Positions 39,901 through 51,900 of a stretch of DNA of 64,000 bases are shown piece after piece. Each line of letters opens with the position of its first letter. Positions within the stretch are counted from its first letter, which is position 1. This DNA comes from Mugil cephalus (lineage: Eukaryota; Chordata; Actinopteri; Mugiliformes; Mugilidae). The DNA lies in the NCBI RefSeq assembly GCF_022458985.1, contig NC_061777.1, forward strand, positions 14,845,668 to 14,909,667. The letters run 5' to 3'. The notes below the pieces were generated by a model. That model was not told the DNA's origin and did no database searches. It was given only the letters and a program-made list of their open reading frames with translations. A program made the position numbers and the translations under genes.

Positions 39901-42900
39901 AAGAGCTGCTGACTCAACAGGAAATCCAGAGCTGCATTGACTTTGTCAACTGTAAGGACTTTCCCCATGACCTTTTACATACATTCTTTACCCTCAAAAC
40001 AAGAATACATTTATCTTTGCATGAGAAAAAAAAATCCTTGTATTGATGAACACACATGAACACAGGGCAACTGTTAAAGATGCAGATGACCAAATGAGAA
40101 GTTACCTAAACTTGGCTTTGTTTTGTCTGACTTCTAAAGTAGCCATTGTTTCCTCCAGTCCAGGCAGCCATAAGGCAGGTGAATGAAGCAGTGTCGTCCC
40201 AGGATGAAGCTGCTCTGTTGGCTGCACTTAGGCTTGAAGCTCTGGCCCTGCTGGGTGTTCAGGAGGCAAACTGTCGCTGGTACATGGAACATTTCACCAC
40301 CTACTCCCAACAGAAATCTAAGGTATATTAAGTTTTCTGGTTTTCTTTTCAAGCAGCCATTTAACTGGACTCATTTGCAGCTGTTCCTGGGGATCATGGT
40401 TGAAAGCTACCGTGTTGGTAACTTAAAATCCTCATTATGTGGACGATGAAAAAAAACTATATTTAAATTCATAGAGTCACACATATTCAGACTTGTCTTT
40501 GTCATTTTAAAGTATTACTTTGAGTCCAACACAGTTTAGTGACTCTAGCTGTTGTCCTTCTGTCACTACTGGCACTTCTCCCTCCATGGCGTTGAGTAAA
40601 AGCTGAATAATTGTCAGCTGTTATTATAGTGTCTCTAATCTTTGTCCTGCAGGATGGAGGAAGGGCTGGGATGCTGGATAAAGAAGAGATTCAACGAGTT
40701 GTCAGCTCTTGCAATGACTTTGCTGAAGCAGAGAAACGAAGTAAGCCATTGTTGTATGCTTTACTTTATTAACAAATACTTATGCACATGCTTACCCACC
40801 AATAACTGGGAAACTTAATATGTACAGTTCAAAATATAACATTTCTAAACAAAGGGAAGATGACACTAGTCGCTTTTAGGAAGTTGAGTTGAGATTATTT
40901 GCAAAACATGACTACCTGCTGCCTTTTTCTTAACCAGAACTTGAAGCAGTTGCAGCGATCAACACAGCCATTCGTCTTGGCAATGCAGCGGCGACAGTGG
41001 AGGAGCTGATGAACCCTGAGGCACAGCTGCCGATTGTCTACCAAACGGCTGCCAACCTCTACCAGACTGAGCTTTTCAGTTTGCAGCTGCAGGGAGGGCG
41101 GGTGAGACACCACCTTTCAAATTATGCCACTCATGCTGAGACAGAAACTCTTACAGGTGTATGGACAGTTAAATGCCACTTCATGCTTTTGATCTGTCAT
41201 TCTATGTGCATTAGTCTGGACTGAGCCACGAGGAGCTGAGTGTAGCTGTGGAGATGCTGTCAGCTGTGGCAGTGCTGAACGAGGTGTTGGATACCAAAGA
41301 TCCCCAGGCGGTGATTGAGCAACTTACAGACTCTCCTCTGGGCTTCACCAACATAGACCAAGATAACCTCAATAGGTGAGATGGTTACCAGACAGATGAG
41401 ATCAAAGACAGAGGCAACAAAACAAGTAATAAGGAACCTAAGTTGTATTCATAACGTAGAGCAGCAAGTTGGTGATGGCAAGTTTCTGATTATATTTAGG
41501 TAAAGATTTGTACTGCTGACATTTCCTGGGGCAAAACACCCACCACACTTTGGCCCCTTTTCTTTTTTACACCTCTTACTTCTGGGCATGATCCAGATGT
41601 CATGAAAACTAAATTTGATTTTCTTTCTTAGGTATGCTGACATGCTTATTAAGCAGCGATCTGAGGCTCTTGCCAAGGGCCAAGAGTTCCTCACCTGGAA
41701 CGATGTTCAGAAGTGCATCGACACAGTCAACATACAGGTCCACGAAGAGCATGAACGTAAGAAAATTTAACAGATTTCTAGTTCGCATATTGTTGCACGA
41801 CTTCTATGCAACTAATGAACCCTTGATAGAGTTAATCAATTAAGAATCAACAATTTCCAAATCAACATTTTGAAACTTTGGAAAAGGGTCACTGATACAA
41901 TGAGATTTAACACACACAGTAGATGTAGCATGCTGACTAATCTTGGGTTGACTGAGATGCTTCTTGTCTTCTGCCTCCAGGCATCATAGCTATAGCTGAG
42001 ATCAATGAGGCCCTTAACTCAGGTGATCATCAGCAGACACTCGCAGCCCTGCTCCTCCCTACAGCCAAGTTGACAGGAGTGAACCCAGCCACTGCCAAAC
42101 ACTACCATGATGTCCTACAACATATAAAACACCTTCTCTGTCAGGTAATTTGACATGTTTTGGTCAATTGATTTACATTTCCTAAAGCCATATAATAAAG
42201 ACATATGATCATTATGGCTTTATGAACCATATACCATAACTTGATCTCAGTTTCATTAGTTGTATTTTCAATGACTCAGAATTTCTTGTGTCTACATATA
42301 TGTATATGACATATTTGGGTTTATTTCTAACAAGGCACACTTTGGGATAAGAGTGCTAGTGTCACTAGGCCAACACGATAAAAAAAAGCTTGCGCAGTTG
42401 GAACATTGCTGTTTTCGTGCTGTACCATGTTTCACTGTTAGATTCACAGTGTCCAATCTTGATTTTCACATCCTTATTTACTTTGACTCCCTGCTGTGTC
42501 CCGACAATGGCCTAGGAAGGAAAAACTTTTTTTGTGAACACACTTCCAGTCTCACGTCATAACTGCTGGTCTCTGTAAAATCCCATGGAGGGAGATGAAT
42601 TGTAGCTCTGAGGCTGCCGTTTTGGAAACAAGAATACACAGGAAGGGATCCAGACAACTGTGGAAACAGCAGAGACACACGGCTACTCTGTAATATCCAT
42701 ACAGTCCGTCGTCCCCACTGGAGAAAAGCTTGATGTAGTGAAGGATATGTAGAATGCCGCTGGGCAAGAAACACACCACAAAGATGACGAAAACCAGAGT
42801 GCTGACCCTGATAAAAGGTCTCCAGTCACAAGCACTTTGTCCCAGGTGGTAAACCACAGACACATGAGCATAGATACAAATCAGGAAGGGCAATATGAAG

Positions 42901-45900
42901 CCCAGGCAAACCAGCACCATCCTGTATGGCACCAGTGGGAAATGGGATTTTTCTTCTAGGGGAAGTACATCATGACAGGTGGTGATTCCCAGCTGTGTAA
43001 TCTGGTAGCTCTGCCTGACTAAGAGCTCGGGTACGATAGCTGCACCGTACAGGATCCATATAACCAAGCACGTCCACAGAGCAAGTGTAGTTTTAGCCAT
43101 CCGTCTGTACAGAAATGGTTTGACCACAGCCAGATAGCGCTTCAGACTGATCCCCGCTATAGTCTGGGCTGAACAGTAAACATTGCCATAAAACAACGCC
43201 GTTATAAGCCGACAGGAGACTTCCCCAAATATCCAGTCGTTTCCATTGAAGTGGTAGTGAACACGCAATCCAAGGGAAAGCAGGAGCAGCAGGTCAGACA
43301 AGGCCAGGTTCAAGTAAAGAACTACCGTGGAGAAAGACTTGGAGCTGAGTCTGACTCTGAGGAAGGCCAGAATGTAGGCGTTGGAGGGGACACCCACCAG
43401 CATGGCTAGGATATATGTCAAAGGTATGACCCAGGTGCTGAGGACCCCTGTGGTATACGCCGTCACTGGGTCCTCTGGGTTCACTTGCAGGTGAGGGTCT
43501 GAGCTGGGATGGATCAGAGCCGGCAGCTGGTTTGTTTGATTAGGTTTGTACCCCTTGAATGTTTTTGGTATTGCACCAACTTGAATATTGGTTTTGGTCC
43601 TGGTACTGTTCCCTGTAGGTGAAAGAAAAACAATCATTTAAACTAACTTCAGTTAAATAAAAGTACAGTTGAAACTTCGATACGCAGAGTTAATCACATC
43701 TATTTTTTACAAAGCAAATACATTTTCAGTCACAAATATTTACATTCTTATTGCTAAAATTCTAGTATTCTGTATTTTCTTTACAACTCCATGTCTTTAA
43801 AAAAAGTAACAAAGTAATAATTTTAGCTTCAAAAGGTAAATGCTGCCTTAATTTTCTGAATTTCCTATGTTGAAAAACTTACCCTCCTGCTGACTGCTCT
43901 GCACTGCCATCAGACAAATGAGTAGTCCGGGTACAAGGTCAGCCATTTTATCTTGTTTTATCACCCAAAAGTTTCCTGACGTTCCACGTCTTCAACCCTC
44001 TTGGTGTTGCTTCTTTTCAAGATTTCTCCACCGGTGAAATTTGCAGTCTTGCATCTCTGCAGAGCAGCAGTAGCCAGAATAGTGTGCTCTCAAGCTCGGC
44101 GTCCCATTAGTACGTGTGGGACGCTTGTTTGTGCACACGGTGCAGTGAGCATGTTTCCTGCCCGAGCTTGAAAACTGAATTCCCTTATGCCTGCGTCAGT
44201 GCCCTTTGACTCACTACTGGTGGGTGGGAGATTGCTCAGTGGTTCTTTAACAGATTTAAATTACACTTTTATGAATATGTGGTTTTGCTGTTTTATTTTG
44301 TTAAGATTACATTATGTCATTTTTGTGACACCCATTACGGGAACTCCTTTGTGTTTCAAAATGTTCTTTTCCATAAGGGAATAACAATTTATTTTTCCCT
44401 CTTTCCTGTTTTGTCTTCATGTTGCACTTATCACAACACAATCATATTATTGTCTATTTATATCAAGACACTGAAGGTATAACACGCGCAAAACTTAGAA
44501 ATGTCTTTAATAATTAACAATGTGGAATTCCTTCATAATATAATTTAGTTTGTTAATAAGACACTTATATGGAATATGTGGTGGGTTTGTTAAAAGTCAA
44601 TGTAAATACAAACTCTACCTTTAGACTTCTCAGTGTGTTTAATGGTGACTTCCTTCCTGACGGTCAAGGTCACACCCCAGACCCCTACAGAGAGCTCTAA
44701 AATTAGCTTGAGAACAAGTACAAATGGTCAAGCTGGATAAATATTGCATGTGGTTATGGTGACGTTAAACCGTCTATTTTCATGAAAGTAATTTATTTAA
44801 GTCGGCGGGGAGAGGATGTTTGTGGTGCATCTTGCTCTCAGTAATTACTCTATTTTTCTTAGATCTTAGATCTGGACACAAGGGAAATGGGACTTGTTGT
44901 TGCCCTAATAGCACCAGCTTACAAAGCGTAGTGTAATCACACTTGTTTACGCGAAACTTCACACAATCTTTAGTTGGTGAAATTGTATGACATATCCCAC
45001 AATATTTATTTTTTATCTTCCATGTTTAAGATTTTGACTGAAATAGTTTCAAAAGATTTTATACTTTAAAGTCAAGTTTAATGTTCATGATGGGATATAG
45101 CTTGTCCTGTTGCGTCATTAATACAGAGACGTGACCTTGTGTTTCTGATCTGATTGTAGAGCTCCGGTGATGAATCGGCAGTACTGTGGCTGGACCAAAT
45201 CCAAGAGGCCATACTAACAGCCAACCAGGATGAGGAGGAGGCTCTCGCGTGTATGTTGTGTTTACCTCCTGTATTTCTTTCTTTTTTTCTTTCTTTTTTT
45301 TTAAGCTTATTACAATACACATTACATTTGGTTTATTTTTAAATATTTCCTCTGTTACAAATCATTTCCTCTTGTAGAGGTATCATTTTCTGTGTGTTGA
45401 TGCTGTCAGTGACCGCAACCACCTTACTTGTTGTGGATTATTCCACTTCTCTATTGTAGTCATACAGAGATTGAACCATCTTCCTTCTTTGTCTTTTTTT
45501 TATTTTCCTAGTGGCCGGAGCAGTAGCTCACATTAACAAGGCAGTGGTTGAGGGAGACTCCCAGAATACATTGCTGGCTTTACAGGTTCCCAGTGCAGGA
45601 TTGAAAGCAGTTCTCCCTGAATGTGCTGACACGTATCAGGACAAACTGGCACAGACACAAACAAACAGCGCTACAAACGGTAAACATGCAAACCATGAAG
45701 GACCTATTGTGTTTTTAGAAAATGGATTCATACACAGTAGCAAGTTGCTGTTTTAAACAAGCACTTCTTGATTTCTTTCAGGTGTCACTGATTGTATGTG
45801 GGTAAGACACTGCATAAAGGGCAAATATGACTACTACTACAACCTGGAGACCGGAGAGGGCGTCTGGGAGAAGCCTGAAGGATTTGAACACAATGGTGGC

Positions 45901-48900
45901 CAGCTCAGTAAAGACGAAATCCAGGTAGTACTCCAGACTGTAATGTTATGTAAAATCATTTATAAAATTATGTAAAAAATTATGTAATCACACTGCTGTG
46001 GCACTGACATGACTTTTTCCATCAGAATGTCGTCAGCTGTGTGACTGCAGAATATAACAGGGGACAGTTATGGCTGGCCAATGAATCCTTCGTGATCCAG
46101 CTACAGGCGAGGATCAGAGGTCACCTGGTCAGGAAAAAGCATGGCCAGAGAATGGAGTACCTGCGTCGACAAGAACCACACGTTGTCAAACTGCAGGTAT
46201 ACACCAAAACCGTGAGGGGTGAATAGCAAATGACCACAGCCACCTAAGCTGCAATGTCACTGATATAGAGCACACATCTTATGACATGTACAGACATGTT
46301 TGATCATGTTTTTCCTTCTTGCTGCAGGCTTGCTGGAAAGGTTACAAGCAGAGGAAAATGTACAAAGAGAGGATCAACTTGCTTCAGAAAAATGTTGCAT
46401 CTGTTGTCAAGGTATTTTCTTCATATATGCAAAGAATTCTTGTCAAAAGTATAAATATTAACATGTTAATTCATTTGCATGCACTTGACATTATTAATGT
46501 AGCAAACATATCAAGTCCCTGATGGAAAACACTTGTATTTTTAGATCCAGTCTTGGGTTAAAATGTGGAAAGCAAAACGTAACTACAGCCAGAGACTGCA
46601 GTTCTTCAAAGCTCACGTGAGTAATAATTGTCCCTCTGACTTTGTGTTGTTTTTTTTATCATGCTGTTTAAGACTCACTGTTCCCCTGTGTGTACAGGAA
46701 AAAGAAATTGTTAAGATCCAGGCTTTTCTGAAGGCCAACAAAGCCAGAGATGACTACAGAACCCTAAGTAAGTCAAAAAGGCATTTTCCTCTCCTGAAGT
46801 GGTTCTTGAATATTATTCTTGTGACATCGTCATAATTCAGTTATTTACTTCCCAAATTTAATGTGAAAGCACCATTCAGATTTTTGTCTGTGTGGCCCAG
46901 CCTGACGTTCTTGTGCCAAATCTTTGTTGTGTGTAGCTGGGGCAAAAGATCCTCCACTGTCAGTGGTGCGTAAGTTTGTCCACTTGCTGGAGCAGAGCGC
47001 CCTGGATCTACAGGAAGAGCAGCAAGTGACACGGCTTAGGGAGGAAGTGGTCACAAAGATTCGCTCCAACCAACAGATGGAGAAAGACTTGAACCTGATG
47101 GACATAAAGATTGGACTGCTGGTGAAGAACAGGATTACTCTGCAGGTTGGCATCACACCTTACTAGCCACTAACGTCAAATAACAGTTGTGTGTTCGTTA
47201 TCTAACCATGCCCGGTTTCCTAATTCATGTGATGTTTTGTTGAACAGGATGTTGTGTCCCATAATAAGAAAATGAAGAGCAAGAAAAATAAGGCTAATAA
47301 AGATGACCTGACTGGAGTGGACAGACTGGGTATTAAGGGTCTAAGTAAAGGCAAGAGACGGAAACTGGAGGCGTACCAACATCTCTTTTACAGGCTACAG
47401 GTGTTACAATATCTACATCATCTACAACAACATATCCAAATACAGTTGTAGACACGTAACATATAACTCTGTTCTCTCTGCCTCTTTTCCGCTCCAGACT
47501 AATCCATCCCACTTGGCTAAGCTGATCTTCCAGATGCCCCAAAACAAGTCCACCAAGTTTATGGACACAGTGATTTTCACCTTGTACAACTATGCCTCTA
47601 ACCAAAGAGAAGAATACCTGCTACTAAAGCTCTTCAAGACTGCCCTAGAAGAGGAAATCAAGTGAGAACTGCAGCTCTGAACAACACTGTTCCATAATCT
47701 CCGTACATTTCATTCAGAAACTGTAACTCTCATCATCATCTATCAACATAATGTCCATGTGTCTCAGTTCTAAGGTGGACCAGATCCAGGACATAGTGAC
47801 AGGCAACCCAACCGTCATCAAGATGGTGGTGAGCTTCAACAGAGGCGCACGTGGTCACAACACCCTCAGGCAGCTGTTGGCTCCAGTGGTCAAAGACATC
47901 ATTGAGGACAAGAATTTAGGCATCAACACTAACCCCGTGGACGTGTACAAAGCCTGGGTCAACCAGCTGGAGACGGCTACCGGAGAGGCCAGGTAAGAGC
48001 AAAGACAGGCGATGATAATACAGCTTTATGTGTTGTGTTCACTTATTCCAGTTTGTCTTTAGTATCTTTTTTTATACCTGTTTGAAAACCTCTGATTTTC
48101 ACTTATGTAACATCTCAGATTTCTTAACTGAACTGAAACACGCCATGGAAGATTTTTATTTGACGCCCAGCATTAAAATAGTAAGCTATACATTAATTTT
48201 TGTTCACTGTTTCTCTCTCAGCAAGCTTCCCTATGAAGTGACTCCTGAACAGGCCATGTCACATGAAGAAGTTCGCCACAGGCTGGAGGCCTCCAGTCAG
48301 GCCCTACGTGCTGCTACGGATAAGGTCCTAAACTCCATTGTGTCGTCACTGGATAATATCCCGTAAGTTTCAGGGCATGTTAAGTGTCACTTGTTATGTC
48401 GTCTGATGTTTAGATTCCCTCTTTCATGAGTGAGTAAAGGAAGTCTGGACATCGTACTGTGAGATCACATGCTTTTGAGTGTCATTTAGGACTCTTTGTG
48501 GTTGTTGAGGGTTCCAACTTCCTTTATTCCAAGATACAGTCATCTGTTTCTGCTTTTGCTTTACCCTAGTAACTTAGTATATATATATATATATAACAAC
48601 AACTATATATATATATATACATATATATTTATGCATACATAGAATAAAAGATAAATAGCATTTTTTGTTTAAAAAAAGTATTTCTGAATACTATACTATA
48701 CTTGCCACTAGATGGTGCTGTTTATTGTTTCCTTACTTTAATGCTGTTTTTTTTAAGTAACAGTACAGATGATATTTGCAGTCATGAATGCTGCATCAAA
48801 TACATCACTTATTGTGTCAAGATCTTGTTTTATCATTTGTCATATAGACTGAATGTGACCGCATGTTGTTTTGCGTTTGATGCCCCATCACTGCTTTTTG

Positions 48901-51900
48901 TTTTGCATGTAGCTATGGCATGAGATACATAGCAAAAGTTCTGAAGAACAGCCTCCATGAAAAGTTTCCAGATGCCTCAGAAGATGAGCTGCTGAAGGTA
49001 GAAGTCCTTCAAATATATAACTTACATATGTCTCATACCATTCTTTGCATGCTTTATCACTGTGCATGCTGAGAAGAGAGACAAATTGTCTTAGAATACT
49101 CTAATAACATGTTCTCGTATTTTAAATGTCAGGTTGTGGGAAACCTGCTGTACTACCGCTACATGAACCCAGCTATTGTGGCGCCCGATGGCTTTGACAT
49201 CATTGACATGTCGGCCGGAGGGCAGCTTCACTTGGACCAGCGTCGCAACCTTGGATCTGTGGCAAAGATGCTTCAGCATGCTGCTGCCAATAAACTGTTT
49301 GAGGGCGAGAACGCACATATGACTCCAATGAACAACTACATATCCCAGACATACGAGAAGTTTAGGTAAGAAGAATGAATTAACATTGACAGAAGGAATT
49401 TGTCTTTGATTTTCCAAAATGTCAAATTGGTCAAAATGAATAAATCACATACTGCATGCTTTTAGTTAATTCTAAACATGATGAAGGGAAAAACATAAGA
49501 TAGAGGAAGAAGATATGTTCCTCTAATTACATCTGCAGCAGTGTGGGAAAAACATCTTTGATAAACATGCTTTATTAGAGAGTAAGGTTAAGCTGATATG
49601 ATCAGAGTAAAGACAGTCCTGGCAAAAAAAAAAAAAGCCTTTATCTGAGATAACATGTCTGCAAAAAAGTACTGAACTCCACAGAGCCTTTCTCACAGTG
49701 AGAATGGCTGGGCCAGCATGTCTGCAGTTCTCTGCCAAAGGGAGTGAATCATGATTACTGGAAAACCCCCATGAACATTAGTTTCTGGAAACAAGTCAGC
49801 AAGAACTTTTTACCTTTAAAAAAAGAAAAGAAAGAAAGAAAGAAGCACTTTAGCGAAGTCACTTTATCAGAAACTGAGTCTCAAGGGCTAATGTCAACTG
49901 TTAACTGACGTCTCTTTCTTCCAGGTTATTTTTCCAGTCAGCATGTGATGTCCCTGAACCTGAGGAAAGGTTTAACGTCGACGAATACTCAGACATGGTG
50001 ACCTTGAGCAAACCTGTCATCTACATCTCGATAGAGGAGATCATCAACACCCACTCGGTAAACTCAATCAGATAAAAAAAAAAAAAAACAGCAACAACAA
50101 TAAAAATATACTTTGCATATCACTGCTGGGAAACCATTAGTCAAAGGATTACAATTGAGTCAAGTCAGGTCAACTTTATTGTCAATTCTGACATTTTCAA
50201 CACAATACAGGATTGAAATTAGCTTCTTCAAAGACCTACGGTGCAGCAGCTAAACAAAAAATTTAAGCAAAATGTGCAAATGTTGAGAATATATAAAATA
50301 TAAAAAATATATCCTGCATATATAAAGAAGACTAAAGAGAACATGACATAGCACATGACAATAATATATAAAGTAGCTGATGCAACCCCAAGTTGAATAG
50401 TGCAGAAAAGAATGGGTGGAGTGAATGAATTTCTACATATATACACAGTATGACATAAATGACCGGGTTGAGTGTTACAGTCGTGTGTCTAACAGATGAC
50501 TGTTTTTAATGTTTTATTGTGCTGGGAGCTGTAAGCAGGATTGATCAGAAGGAACTTAAAAAAATGCCTAAATGTGTCATACATTACCAAAAGTTTGGAC
50601 ACGCCTTCTAGCTAATTCTATTGAATTGAATGAGAAGGTGTGTCCAGACTTTTAACTGGTTGTGTATTTAACTGTAAAAGAGTCGTTGCCTCTTCAGAGT
50701 AAAATTAGGATGCTCTGATTGTCTGCATCTTGTTTCTTGATGTTATATCTGTCGGCTTTACTCTTATAATGTCAAATGTACAATGTGCTATAACCCCAAA
50801 CTTACTGTACTACAATAATTATTTTTCCTGCTAGTGTTAAAGGTATTAACATAAATTATCTGTAAGTTTCTCCTATTCTCCAAATGTATTTATATACACT
50901 CACTGGGTTCTCACTGTGCCAATCTGCGTGCTTATTGCTATGTATTATTCTATATATCATACTTTCTATTGTATGTTTGTCAGGCAGCCACTCAGTATTC
51001 TGTCTTCCACCGTCATCCTGTTTCCTTTTATTATATTTCTTTACCATTTCCCTGGAAAAGGTTGCAGGGTTATAGTGGTGAGGATGTCAGTAGTTCAAAG
51101 CCAGCTGTGCTCTTTTGTCATCGGTTTCACTCCACACAGTGAATAAGAACGAAGGTGATGCTCGTGTTCCTTTGGGCAGATGTTCCCCTTAGCTTTCATT
51201 TTGCACGCAGAGAATTTTATACAGATTTAGTCTTGGTTTATGAAGACCTAGAGCACGGAGTGACATGTAACTCACTTGTTTCAGCTGCTCTTGGAACATC
51301 TGGAGGCCATCTCTCCAGATCACAATGACTTGCTGCACGAGCTGCTCCAGGACCTGGGAGACGTCCCTGATGTAGAGACGTTGCTTGGTATGGCAACACA
51401 AACTTCTATTCACGTTAATCACAGATTTCCTGTACTATACTTATAATTTCTGTGCTGCTTACATCAGGTGAAGGAGCAGTAGACCCAAACGACCCGAGCA
51501 GAGAAAGTGCTCTGACTCAGCTGGCAAAGATCGAAATCTCCCTCACCCTCACCAACAAGTTTGAGCTGCTGGAAGGAGATGACAAAGACATGAAGACTCT
51601 GATGACAAAGTAAGTTCACTGTTGGAGGACGCTTCAACAGAATGGTTTGTGGAAAATGTCTGAATTTAGTGAGTGCAAGAGTTTGTAAATGGTCATTGTT
51701 AGATCATGCAGTGGGCATCAAATGCAAATGAACTCACATTAGAAGTATTGAGTATGGATCTTGGGATTGCTGTGACTGCTGTGTGGTGCACTGTTTTTAA
51801 GCCTCCTAACACAGTCTGTGTTTCTTTGAGGCTGTCGCTCAGTTGCATATCTTTATTGTCTTTCCTGTCCTTCTATCATATCCTGTCCAAAAAGGAAGAG

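Noticed and set aside
43613..43637. Start of f2rl2 at the ATG at 43637
   Set aside because: This ATG lies in the intron just before the CAG acceptor; the separate signal-peptide exon at 43883-43946 joins in frame and gives the expected PAR gene layout.
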